This document shows, in pieces, positions 1 through 7,273 of a DNA stretch of 8,572 nt (the first letter of the stretch is position 1; each line of letters begins with the position of its first letter). Under the pieces are notes generated by a model, which ran no database searches, had not been told where the DNA came from, and was given only the letters and a program-made list of their open reading frames with translations. The translations under genes and the position numbers were made by a program. Origin of the DNA: Clostridia bacterium (GTDB lineage Bacteria > Bacillota > Clostridia > DUPQ01); the NCBI GenBank assembly GCA_030592355.1, contig JAUVJE010000103.1, forward strand, positions 1 to 8,572, given 5' to 3'.

Positions 1-232
1 AGAAGTTATAGCAGAACTTGGCAATGAACCAAAAGACATCATCATGAAGAAAGGTCTGGAAACACTGAACAACGGGATACCTTCAGGCGTTCCTGCGTCA
101 GATTACACGGATTGGGGCGCTGTAAAAACTGTTTTTGACACAGTGTTTAAATCCATGTGGGATAATAATGGTGCATATACCAATGCATTTTTAGACGAGC
201 AGCAAGCATTGCTTGAAGCTTTACTGAATTAA
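1..232 (+). CDS. ABC transporter sugar-binding protein, C-terminal fragment
   Basis: This is the 3' end of a gene that begins before the window. The frame is open from base 2 and ends at TAA 230-232, giving about 76 residues. An internal ATG at 44 has no ribosome binding site and the frame runs open upstream of it, so it is not taken as a start. The tail fits the C-terminal helical end of MalE-like extracellular solute-binding proteins: a segment containing GIPSGVPASDYTDWGAV, then a helix with VFDTVFKSMWDN and a closing DEQQALLEALLN helix. Position supports this strongly, since the next three genes encode two sugar permeases and an ATPase and would otherwise lack a binding protein. It would act outside the membrane as a lipoprotein, capturing the sugar. 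The ligand cannot be read from this fragment. The family call comes from context plus general resemblance, because no diagnostic motif is present. Confidence 0.72.
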   Translation, partial: EVIAELGNEPKDIIMKKGLETLNNGIPSGVPASDYTDWGAVKTVFDTVFKSMWDNNGAYTNAFLDEQQALLEALLN

Positions 233-245
233 TTGTACAATGCTT

Positions 246-279
246 AGAGAGAGAGAGCTACTCTGTGCTCTCTCTCTTT
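246..279 (+). terminator. Intercistronic GA/CT hairpin (attenuator or mRNA-end stabiliser)
   Basis: Bases 248-258 (AGAGAGAGAGC) pair perfectly with 267-277 (GCTCTCTCTCT) around an 8-base loop, and G-T and A-T pairs can extend the stem to 246/279. The bases that follow (TCTTAGATTTTATTT) are T-rich but lack an uninterrupted U-run, so this is a weak or partial intrinsic terminator at best. It starts 13 bases after the binding-protein stop and precedes the permease ribosome binding site by about 23 bases. In ABC sugar operons such a hairpin commonly leaves binding-protein mRNA more abundant than permease mRNA, through partial termination or 3'-end protection. That role is inferred here. Confidence 0.7.
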
Positions 280-302
280 CTTAGATTTTATTTGCGAATA
301 CC

Positions 303-308
303 AGGAGG
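303..308 (+). promoter_or_regulatory. Ribosome binding site that sets the TTG 317 start
   Basis: The sequence AGGAGG lies 8 bases before TTG 317. The longer in-frame option, GTG 308, overlaps the last base of this site and has no other Shine-Dalgarno sequence at a workable distance. The site therefore decides for TTG 317. Confidence 0.85.
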
Positions 309-316
309 TGTTTATA

Positions 317-1180
317 TTGAAAAGAAGAATAAAAAAGTGGACACCATATTTTTTGTTGGCACCAGCATTGATATATTACGGGTTCTTTTGGATAAGGCCG
401 GTAATCAGGGCATTTTATGAAAGTTTTACAAACTTAGAAGGAAAGATGTCGCTTATCAATTATATTGAAGTTTTGAACGAACCGGTTTTCAAAGAGGCAT
501 TTACAAATTCAATGTTGTTTGCGGTTGTATCGGTAATACTGCAATTTGTTTTGGCTTTTATGCTGGCTTTGCTTCTTAACAAGAAATTCAAAGGCGTGAA
601 ACTACTGTTATTCATAGCGCTGATACCTATGGCGGTACCGCCTACGGCAGTAGCAATACTATGGAGAACGGGGTTTTCTACTTACGGATGGGTTAATAAT
701 TTATTGATGCATATCAACTTGATTGAACAGCCGATTTTATGGATGACGGCAGACGGCACCAGTGCGCTTATGTTTTTGATATTAATTGATACATGGACGG
801 TTTTACCATCGGTTATGATTATATTATTGGCAGGACTTCAGAATATGCATAAAGAATATGAAGAAGCCGGTTATGTATTCGGTGCTTCAAAATGGCAGGT
901 TACCAAGGATATTGTTATACCGATATTAAAACCAACGATTGTAACAGCGGTTATTCTTCGGTTGATTGCAGCAATGCAGATATGGATGATCAGTGTTATG
1001 ATGTTTGGATTCGGACGGGTACCGTTCTTAGTTGAAAGAATTGCATACTATACAGATATTGTGCCTATGCTTGAAAACAGCTATAAGATGTCGCTTACCT
1101 ATTCCGTTGTTGTGACAGTGATAGTTCTTACCTCTGTAACGATTTATCTGAAGTTCAGCAACCGTCAAAGGAGGATTTAG
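317..1180 (+). CDS. Sugar ABC transporter permease, MalF/UgpA type
   Basis: This integral membrane subunit of a CUT1-type importer has 287 residues from the TTG start (MKRRIKKW...), a usual length for the family. Hydrophobic segments at about 10-28, 64-87, 97-117, 148-172, 206-228 and 258-280 give six membrane helices. The cytoplasmic EAA loop that docks on the ATPase is clear at about 180-205: EEAG at 182-185, GAS at 189-191 and IPILKP at 201-206. It lacks the long periplasmic P2 insertion of enterobacterial MalF. Its stop at 1178-1180 is 1 base before the second permease start, so the two are probably translationally coupled and assemble as a heterodimer. A TTG start behind a hairpin is consistent with output lower than that of the binding protein. 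The transported sugar is not determined by the sequence. Confidence 0.93.
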   Translation: MKRRIKKWTPYFLLAPALIYYGFFWIRPVIRAFYESFTNLEGKMSLINYIEVLNEPVFKEAFTNSMLFAVVSVILQFVLAFMLALLLNKKFKGVKLLLFIALIPMAVPPTAVAILWRTGFSTYGWVNNLLMHINLIEQPILWMTADGTSALMFLILIDTWTVLPSVMIILLAGLQNMHKEYEEAGYVFGASKWQVTKDIVIPILKPTIVTAVILRLIAAMQIWMISVMMFGFGRVPFLVERIAYYTDIVPMLENSYKMSLTYSVVVTVIVLTSVTIYLKFSNRQRRI

Positions 1181-1181
1181 T

Positions 1182-2222
1182 ATGAGTACCAAAAAGATAA
1201 TGGCAAAGACTACTTTTTATATTATTATTGTAACTGTATTGATAGCGGTACTATTACCCTTCTTCTTCTTTGTAAGCAGTTCGTTGTATTCGAGTTATGA
1301 AGTATATCAATTTCCAAGATCGTTTTTACCCAAAATGTCGTTTGACATCATGGTTACCTGGGAGGATGATATGTATCAATTGCATGTTTATGACGATGAA
1401 GATGATTTTTATGAATTAATGATTTATACCAGCAACATTGATGATTTCCGTATATTCTTAAAAAGGGAATTGTCGATTCAATTAACAAATGAAGAAATCG
1501 AAAGTGATTTTTCGGCTTCTAAAACAGGCGGACCGGTATATGAAACTTACAAGAAAGACCTGCTGTATAATTTCAAAACTTTCTTCAGCATTACGAATAA
1601 TGCTGATAAAGCCATTTTAAATTCTGTAATTGCAGCGGGCTGGACTATACTTATTTCATTGACATTAGGCAGTATGGCAGGCTATGCCGTTGCAAGATAC
1701 GGCTTTGCAGGAAAAAACAAGCTGAATCTGTCTTTATTGCTTGTGCGCATGTTCCCGGCCGTTGCAATAGCAATTCCAATGCTGGTATACCTTATTAAGA
1801 TGGGATTAAATAATACAATGTTTGGTTTGGCTATAGTATATTCAGTCGGGAATATTGCGTTGACGGCATGGATAACCAGTAGTATATTTCAGGGAATCAA
1901 CGTTGAATTGGAAGAAGCCTCAGTGGTTTTCGGTGCAAGCAGATTTCAGACTTTTCTAAAAATTACACTGCCCTTGGCTTTCCCGGGCATGGTTGCATGC
2001 AGCATGTATGCATTTTTAGGAGCTTGGAATGATTCAATCACAGCGTTGATTTTATCAAGCAACAACCCGACATTGTCACTGTTGATTTATAAAGCGCTTG
2101 GAATGAGCGGAACAATACAACTTTCGGCTGCAGGGGCGGTAATTTTAATTATTCCGGCGCTTGTGTTTACATTTATTATTAAAAACTACATCAATCAATT
2201 ATGGGGCGATGTAAAATTATAG
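1182..2222 (+). CDS. Sugar ABC transporter permease, MalG type, with enlarged extracytoplasmic loop
   Basis: This is the second transmembrane subunit of the importer, 346 residues, about 65-75 longer than the usual 270-280 of MalG-type permeases in Gram-positive bacteria. AAAGGAGG at 1167-1174 lies 7 bases before ATG 1182. Helices fall at about 11-33, 146-168, 182-204, 213-234, 268-290 and 315-335. The EAA loop reads EEAS at 244-247, FGAS at 250-253 and LPLAFPG at 263-269. The extra length sits between helices 1 and 2, roughly residues 36-145. This loop is strongly acidic (WEDD at 60-63, YDDEDDF at 70-76, NIDDF at 85-89) and is predicted to face outside. The normal loop elements, YQFPRSFLP near 42-50 and NSVI near 147-150, flank the insertion. 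It may contact the binding protein or the substrate, by analogy with the MalF P2 loop, but that is inference. Confidence 0.92.
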   Translation: MSTKKIMAKTTFYIIIVTVLIAVLLPFFFFVSSSLYSSYEVYQFPRSFLPKMSFDIMVTWEDDMYQLHVYDDEDDFYELMIYTSNIDDFRIFLKRELSIQLTNEEIESDFSASKTGGPVYETYKKDLLYNFKTFFSITNNADKAILNSVIAAGWTILISLTLGSMAGYAVARYGFAGKNKLNLSLLLVRMFPAVAIAIPMLVYLIKMGLNNTMFGLAIVYSVGNIALTAWITSSIFQGINVELEEASVVFGASRFQTFLKITLPLAFPGMVACSMYAFLGAWNDSITALILSSNNPTLSLLIYKALGMSGTIQLSAAGAVILIIPALVFTFIIKNYINQLWGDVKL

Positions 2223-2242
2223 ACTGAATTAGGAGGATAAAA

Positions 2243-3328
2243 ATGGCTTTTTTAGAATTAATGAATTTAACTAAAAAATATCAGGGTAAAATTTTGGCTG
2301 TGGATAATATGTCCCTGGGTATTAATGAAAATGAATTTTTAGTATTGCTTGGACCGTCGGGATGCGGCAAGACGACAACAATGAGAATGATTGCCGGTCT
2401 TGAGGAAGTAACAGAAGGAGATATTGTATTAGAAGGCAAATCAATTAAAGGCCTTCAACCTAAAAATCGTGGTGTATCAATGATTTTCCAATCTTATGCG
2501 GTTTGGCCTCATATGACTGTATATCAAAATATTGCATATGCGTTGAAATTAAGAAAAATGTCAAAAGAAGACATTAAAAAACGTGTGCAAAAAGCAGCTG
2601 AAATGGCGAACATAACCGAGTATTTGGAAAGAAGTCCTAATCAATTATCAGGTGGACAACGTCAGCGTGTAGCGGTTGCAAGGGCGCTGGCGGTAGAACC
2701 AAAGCTATTTCTAATGGATGAACCGCTTTCAAATCTTGATGCCAAGCTGCGTATCACCATGAGAACAGAATTGAAGAAGGTTCATGAGGAGTTAGGCTCT
2801 ACAACAATCTTTGTTACGCATGACCAATCAGAAGCCATGAGTCTCGCCGATCGTATTGTTGTTATGAATAAGGGCACGATTGAGCAAATCGGCACGCCAA
2901 ACGAAATTTATCATAACTGTGAAAGTATGTTTGTGGCGAATTTCATTGGCTCGCCGCCGACTAATTTTATTGATGTTACTATAGAATTGGAAGATAAAAG
3001 AGTTATAGCAAAACATGAAGCTTTTCAATTCAATATTACTACGCATATCAAGGAAACTCTAAAAAGTTATGAAGGTAAAAAAGTTGTACTTGGCGTCAGA
3101 CCGGAGAATTTTACTGTAACCGATGAAGAAAAAAAATTATTTAAAAGCAAGGTTCAATTTATGGAACCACAGGGATCCCATACAATTGCCGTCATAGGCC
3201 TGTCGGGACAACAATTAAAGATTGTATCAACGAAAATATTCGATGTAAAAGTAGGTCAGCAGCTTAACATTGGCATCAATCAAAAGTATTTTTTCTTCGA
3301 CAAGGAAAGCGGAGAGAGAATTAGATGA
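2243..3328 (+). CDS. Sugar ABC transporter ATP-binding protein, MalK/UgpC/MsmX type
   Basis: This cytoplasmic ATPase powers the importer. It has 361 residues, normal for the family. AGGAGG at 2231-2236 lies 6 bases before ATG 2243. All nucleotide-binding motifs are intact: Walker A GPSGCGKT 37-44, Q-loop Q83 in FQSYAVWPHMTV, signature LSGGQ 135-139, Walker B LFLMDEP 155-161 with catalytic E160, D-loop SNLD 163-166 and switch H193. The C-terminal TOBE/OB region starts near 235 with SPPTNF (237-242) and includes GVRPE at 284-288, which is typical of carbohydrate-transport ATPases and can bind sugars or regulators in relatives. Many Bacillota share one MsmX-like ATPase among importers. Here a copy sits directly with its permeases, which suggests a dedicated subunit. 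The stop TGA 3326-3328 overlaps an in-frame ATG of the next gene. Confidence 0.95.
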   Translation: MAFLELMNLTKKYQGKILAVDNMSLGINENEFLVLLGPSGCGKTTTMRMIAGLEEVTEGDIVLEGKSIKGLQPKNRGVSMIFQSYAVWPHMTVYQNIAYALKLRKMSKEDIKKRVQKAAEMANITEYLERSPNQLSGGQRQRVAVARALAVEPKLFLMDEPLSNLDAKLRITMRTELKKVHEELGSTTIFVTHDQSEAMSLADRIVVMNKGTIEQIGTPNEIYHNCESMFVANFIGSPPTNFIDVTIELEDKRVIAKHEAFQFNITTHIKETLKSYEGKKVVLGVRPENFTVTDEEKKLFKSKVQFMEPQGSHTIAVIGLSGQQLKIVSTKIFDVKVGQQLNIGINQKYFFFDKESGERIR

Positions 3329-3334
3329 AGGGAG
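3328..3334 (+). promoter_or_regulatory. Ribosome binding site that favours ATG 3343
   Basis: AAGGGAG lies 8 bases before ATG 3343 and is a better Shine-Dalgarno sequence than the GGAGAG at 3311-3316 before the upstream in-frame ATG 3325. Starting at 3343 also places the first beta strand (NIAMIHFR) right at the N-terminus, as is usual for GT4 enzymes. ATG 3325, six residues longer and overlapping the ATPase stop as ATGA, remains possible. Confidence 0.65.
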
Positions 3335-3342
3335 ATTCTGTC

Positions 3343-4695
3343 ATGAACATTGCAATGATACATTTTAGAGTTGGTGAAACAGATGGTGTCTCTCTTGAAA
3401 TGGACAAATGGAAGACTATTTTAGAAAGGAACGGTCATAAGGTTTATTATATTGCCGGAAGCGAAGGCACAAGCAAAGCGTTTGTCATAAAGGAACTGTA
3501 TTACAGGGATGAGTACGATGCATTATTAAACAGAGAATGTTTTGAGAAACTGGAGCAATTTGACGAAACCAGTTTAAAAGAAGCCATATGTGAGCAAAGT
3601 AAAAAGATAGAAATGCAATTCATCAAACTGTTCAAAACATATAGTATTGATTTAGTCATACCCAATAACCTGCTGTGCCTCGGAAGAAGTCCCCATATCG
3701 CAATGGCATTAACGAATGCAATTATAAAGACCAAAGTAAGGGTAATCGGACACCATCATGATTTCTATTGGGAAAGGGCATATTTCACCGAATCTACTAC
3801 ACCTTATGTCGAGAAGTTGCTGGAAACGTATTTCCCGCCTAAGAATATTGTGGATATGAAGCATATCGTTATTAATAAACCCGCTAAAAGAGATTTAATG
3901 GATAAAAAGGGATTGGAATCAAATGTCATACCCAATATTTTTGATTTTGATCATGAACCATGGATTGAAGACGGCTATAACGGGACATATAAGAACGACA
4001 TCGGCATTTCTGAAAATCAAGTGGTGTTTTTACAAGCAACAAGAGTGACAAATAGAAAAGCCATTGAGCTTGCAATAGACCTTCTTGCGGTTTTGAATGA
4101 ACCAGGCTTCAGGAATAAGATGATAGGGAAAACCTTATACGACGGCAGAATATTTTCAAAGGACTCAGAGTTGGTGCTGGTTCTTATTGGTCTTCACGAA
4201 GGAGCGGAAGACTATGAGAAAAAACTAATCATGCAGGCAAAATCCATGGGTGTAAATATGATAGTGAAGCCTGAGTTCATTAACCACAAAAGACATGAGG
4301 AAAACGGCCGAAAAGTATATTCGCTGTGGGATGCATATGTTCACTGCGATATGATTACTTATCCAAGTATATACGAAGGGTGGGGAAATCAATTTCTAGA
4401 AGGTCTGTTTGCCAGAAAACCACAAATAATATTTGAGTACTCTATCTTTGAAAGTGATATAAAAGAATTTGGTTTTGAATATATTTCTTTGGGCAATCAA
4501 TATGAAGTGATGAAAAACGGACTTGCCCAAATTAGCAGGGAGGCTTTGGAGAAAGCTGCTGATGAAATAATCCGATATTTGACAGATACCAAACTATATA
4601 ATGAATCTGTTTTGAAAAATTTTGCTTTGGCTAAAAAGCATTTTTCACTTGATACTTTGGAAAAATTAATTATAGAGTTGTTAAAAAGGTGGTAA
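3343..4695 (+). CDS. GT4-type retaining glycosyltransferase, GT-B fold
   Basis: This is a cytoplasmic enzyme of 450 residues, with no signal peptide or membrane helix, expected to transfer a sugar from a nucleotide-sugar or sugar-phosphate donor with retention. The N-terminal Rossmann half opens with a beta strand followed by a loop, GETDGVSLE, at 11-19. It also holds an unusual aromatic/His cluster, GHHHDFYWER, at 136-145, probably in the acceptor site. The C-terminal half begins with VVFLQATRVTNRK, in which R234 and K239 match the phosphate-binding Arg/Lys of GT4. It then has the E-x7-E motif in YPSIYEGWGNQFLEGL, with E345 and E353. The donor and acceptor are not identifiable from the sequence. 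It lies between importer genes and two glycoside-active enzymes, so it may work on imported sugar, either building a storage or solute glycoside or acting as a phosphorylase, as retaining trehalose phosphorylases of GT4 do. Family confidence is high and function confidence low. Confidence 0.85.
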   Translation: MNIAMIHFRVGETDGVSLEMDKWKTILERNGHKVYYIAGSEGTSKAFVIKELYYRDEYDALLNRECFEKLEQFDETSLKEAICEQSKKIEMQFIKLFKTYSIDLVIPNNLLCLGRSPHIAMALTNAIIKTKVRVIGHHHDFYWERAYFTESTTPYVEKLLETYFPPKNIVDMKHIVINKPAKRDLMDKKGLESNVIPNIFDFDHEPWIEDGYNGTYKNDIGISENQVVFLQATRVTNRKAIELAIDLLAVLNEPGFRNKMIGKTLYDGRIFSKDSELVLVLIGLHEGAEDYEKKLIMQAKSMGVNMIVKPEFINHKRHEENGRKVYSLWDAYVHCDMITYPSIYEGWGNQFLEGLFARKPQIIFEYSIFESDIKEFGFEYISLGNQYEVMKNGLAQISREALEKAADEIIRYLTDTKLYNESVLKNFALAKKHFSLDTLEKLIIELLKRW

Positions 4696-4699
4696 GTAA

Positions 4700-5653
4700 A
4701 TGAGTTTAAAATTAAAACGGCTGTTTGACGAGCCTATAATGACAGGAAATAAAAAGAGGGTTTGGGAGGCTGCAAGTTGCTATAACGCGGCGGCTATCAT
4801 GGAAAATGAGACAGTACATTTATTTTACAGAGCAACTGACAAAAATACAAATGGACGCGAAGGTGAAAAATATCTAAACTATGTAGGACATGCAATCAGT
4901 CAAAACGGAATTGATTTTAAAAGAGACGATACCTATGTTTTAGGCCCGATTGAAAACTCCCAGGAGCAACGAGGGTGTGAAGATCCCAGGATAACAAAAA
5001 TAGACAACACCTATTATATGTTGTACACAGGATATGGCGGCAGATATCCCGGTGATTTTAAAATTTGCATGGTTTCCAGCAGGGACTTGATTAAATGGAA
5101 TCGGCACGGTGTGCTATTGGATGAAAGTAATAAAGATGCAGCGTTGTTCCCGGAACGGTTTAATGAAGAGTATGTATTGCTTCACCGCCGTCCCCCGAAT
5201 ATCTGGGTATCTTTTTCAAAGGATTTGGTCAATTGGGACCGACATAAGGTGCTGGCTGAAGTAGATCAAAGCAGCGAGTGGGAAAACTTCAAGATTGGTA
5301 TTGCAGGACCACCGTTTAAGACGGAAAAGGGTTATGTGTTAATTTATCACGGAGTCAGTAAAGAAGAAACGGTTTTTGGCGAAAGAGGCGGATACAAGCA
5401 ATATGCGTTGGGCATTATGCTTCTTGATAAGGATGACCCGACAAAAATAATATATAGACAGAAAGAACCTATTCTCATTCCTGAGTTGTCATGGGAAAAA
5501 GAGGATGGTTATGTGCCTAATGTCGTATTTAGCTGCGGACAAATAATAATGGGCAATGAACTGTATGTTTATTATGCAGGCGCAGACAAAGCATTAGGCG
5601 TTGCGAGTTGTTCAATGGATGAAATAATGGCATTATTTGACATGGCGGAATAA
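4700..5653 (+). CDS. GH130 family glycoside phosphorylase (probable beta-mannoside phosphorylase)
   Basis: This is a cytoplasmic protein of 317 residues, the size of compact GH130 enzymes. AAAGGTGG at 4685-4692, inside the end of the preceding gene, lies 7 bases before ATG 4700. The five-bladed beta-propeller motifs are present: NAAAI 29-33, FYRA 42-45, GCEDPRIT 92-99, KDAALFPE 145-152, LHRRPP 161-166, a YHG turn at 216-218, PNVVFSCG 273-280 and YYAGAD 291-296. D95 in EDPR corresponds to the catalytic acid of characterised GH130 enzymes. Basic residues at K145, H162, R163 and H217 match the positions that bind phosphate in the phosphorylases, which favours phosphorolysis over the hydrolysis seen in some GH130 members. 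Known family substrates are beta-1,4- or beta-1,2-linked mannosides, yielding alpha-mannose-1-phosphate. The linkage and aglycone here are unknown. The probable phosphohexomutase downstream fits a sugar-1-phosphate product. Confidence 0.88.
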   Translation: MSLKLKRLFDEPIMTGNKKRVWEAASCYNAAAIMENETVHLFYRATDKNTNGREGEKYLNYVGHAISQNGIDFKRDDTYVLGPIENSQEQRGCEDPRITKIDNTYYMLYTGYGGRYPGDFKICMVSSRDLIKWNRHGVLLDESNKDAALFPERFNEEYVLLHRRPPNIWVSFSKDLVNWDRHKVLAEVDQSSEWENFKIGIAGPPFKTEKGYVLIYHGVSKEETVFGERGGYKQYALGIMLLDKDDPTKIIYRQKEPILIPELSWEKEDGYVPNVVFSCGQIIMGNELYVYYAGADKALGVASCSMDEIMALFDMAE

Positions 5654-5674
5654 AATGGCATTAGGATGTTATAT

Positions 5675-7270
5675 ATGTTTTGCAAACAAAACAGATGGTG
5701 GGACCACGCCATCATTTATGAAATTTACACAAAGAGCTTCAGGGATGGCAATGGAGATAACATAGGTGATTTGACCGGTGTAATTTCGCGGTTGGATTAT
5801 CTTTGCAAACTTGGAATTGATACTATATGGCTGTGCCCGGTTTTTCTATCCCCATTTAAAGACGGGGGTTATGATATATCCGACTATTATAAGATCAACC
5901 CCGATTTCGGAACCATGGATGACATGGAGAAATTGATTAAAAAGGCTCATCAAAAAAATATCAAAATCATACTGGATATGGTAATTAATCATACAAGCAA
6001 TCAACATCCGTGGTTTTTATCAGCATGTCAATCAAAATCCAGTCCTTATAGAGATTATTATATTTTCAGGGAAACCGATGGCAGTTCGTTGCCGAATAAC
6101 TGGATTAGTTCAAAAACATTAGAACCGGTTTGGACATATAATCCCAAAACCAACGACTACTATCTGCACATATATACAAAATATCAGCCGGATCTTAACT
6201 GGGATAATAAGGAAGTAAGAGAAGAAATCTATAAAATATTGAAATTCTGGTTAAAAAAGGGAATAGACGGGTACCGTTTTGATGTTATAAATAAGATTGC
6301 AAAGGCAGAGGGATTGCCGAATTTGTCAGAAGAGGATGTAAGTCCATACGCAGACCATCTGTTTGAAAACCAGGAAATGGTTCATGAATATATCAAAGAA
6401 TTGAATAAGGAAATACTAACGGATTATCCGGAAGCTCTTCTAATGGGACAAACAAGCGGAATTACAACAGGGCAAGCCGTTGATTATGTGCATCCAAGTC
6501 GTAATGAACTTCATTTGTATCTGCAGTTTGAACACGTTGACATTGATAAGGGTCATGAAGGAAGGCACAAAGATTGGTCGATAAAGGAATTCAAAGAAAG
6601 TGTTATGAAATGGCAGATGATGGCTGATAAAGGCGTATGGCCGACTGTTTTCTTCGGGAGTCACGACCTGACCAGAATGGTGGAGCATTTTGGGAATATT
6701 CATCCTGAATATCATTCAATATCGGCAAAAATGCTTGCGGTAATACAATTAGGTCTTGCAGGAACCCAAATCATATACATGGGTGATGAATTGGCGCTTA
6801 AGAATGTGGAATACAAAAGCATTGGTGAGTTTACAGACATTAGAAGTCATAGTATATATCAGGCAAGACTCAAAAAAGGTGAAGTAAAAGAAGAAATACT
6901 TAAGGATTTGAGATTTATTTCAAGGGATAATGCAAGATATCCGATACCATGGGAAAGAGCAGAACGAATGAGCCGGGATAATACATCAGTTCTTGAATTT
7001 TATAAACGGATAACTGAGTTCAGAAAGTCGGAACCCGCCGTCCTGTTTGGCAGTGTCAGGCCAATACTTGATAATGAGAAAGATCTATTTGCATATCAAA
7101 GAAACTACCGGCACATTATTATAACAGTACTTGCAAACATGACTGGTGATATAATAAGAATTGATATGACGGGGTATGGAATTGAAACCGGAATATGTAA
7201 TTATGAGCAATCATCAAAGTATGAGTTGAAACCTTATGAAGCAAGAATCTACAAATTAGAGACAGGTTAA
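5675..7270 (+). CDS. GH13 protein (oligo-1,6-glucosidase group) with Gln in place of the acid/base Glu
   Basis: This is a cytoplasmic alpha-glucosidase-like (beta/alpha)8-barrel protein of 531 residues from ATG 5675. TTAGGATG at 5661-5668 gives that start a modest ribosome binding site, whereas ATG 5666 (three residues longer) has none. A calcium-site pattern DGNGDNIGD lies at 24-32. GH13 regions are region I DMVINH (101-106), QPDLNWDN, region II DGYRFDVIN with nucleophile D203, and region IV FGSHDLTR with D331. The -1 subsite residues Y66, D67, H106, R201 and H330 are kept, and SRDNAR plus a C-terminal beta domain are present. Region III reads LLMGQTSG, so the expected general acid/base Glu is Q259 (codon CAA 6449-6451). 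The D203-to-Q259 spacing of 56 equals the D199-to-E255 spacing of Bacillus oligo-1,6-glucosidase. Val after the nucleophile is the residue linked to alpha-1,6 preference in that group. Normal hydrolysis is doubtful. Transfer from an activated glycoside, or a binding role, is possible. Confidence 0.88.
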   Translation: MFCKQNRWWDHAIIYEIYTKSFRDGNGDNIGDLTGVISRLDYLCKLGIDTIWLCPVFLSPFKDGGYDISDYYKINPDFGTMDDMEKLIKKAHQKNIKIILDMVINHTSNQHPWFLSACQSKSSPYRDYYIFRETDGSSLPNNWISSKTLEPVWTYNPKTNDYYLHIYTKYQPDLNWDNKEVREEIYKILKFWLKKGIDGYRFDVINKIAKAEGLPNLSEEDVSPYADHLFENQEMVHEYIKELNKEILTDYPEALLMGQTSGITTGQAVDYVHPSRNELHLYLQFEHVDIDKGHEGRHKDWSIKEFKESVMKWQMMADKGVWPTVFFGSHDLTRMVEHFGNIHPEYHSISAKMLAVIQLGLAGTQIIYMGDELALKNVEYKSIGEFTDIRSHSIYQARLKKGEVKEEILKDLRFISRDNARYPIPWERAERMSRDNTSVLEFYKRITEFRKSEPAVLFGSVRPILDNEKDLFAYQRNYRHIIITVLANMTGDIIRIDMTGYGIETGICNYEQSSKYELKPYEARIYKLETG

Positions 7271-7273
7271 ATA

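Noticed and set aside
247..278. GA/CT repeats as a CRISPR-like or mobile-element inverted repeat
   Set aside because: There is a single hairpin only, with no repeat-spacer series, no flanking duplication and no transposase.
308..316. GTG 308 as the start of the first permease
   Set aside because: It overlaps the AGGAGG at 303-308, which is correctly spaced for TTG 317 instead.
2828..3046. Minus-strand open frame inside the ATPase gene
   Set aside because: It lies wholly within a gene with complete ABC motifs, has no recognisable domain, and is best explained as a chance antisense frame. The same holds for minus-strand frames at 3501-3734 and 6440-6715.
3325..4695. GT4 gene as a specific mannosylglucosylglycerate or sucrose synthase
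   Set aside because: Only family-level motifs are visible. Nothing in the sequence fixes the donor or acceptor, so no specific name or symbol is given.
4700..5653. GH130-like protein as a GH43 or GH32 beta-propeller hydrolase
   Set aside because: The GCEDPRIT, KDAALFPE, PNVVFSCG and YYAGAD motifs are characteristic of GH130 and the GH43/GH32 catalytic triads are not apparent.
5666..5674. ATG 5666 as the start of the GH13 gene
   Set aside because: The only Shine-Dalgarno-like bases (TTAGG) touch this ATG directly. ATG 5675 has workable spacing and loses no conserved residue.
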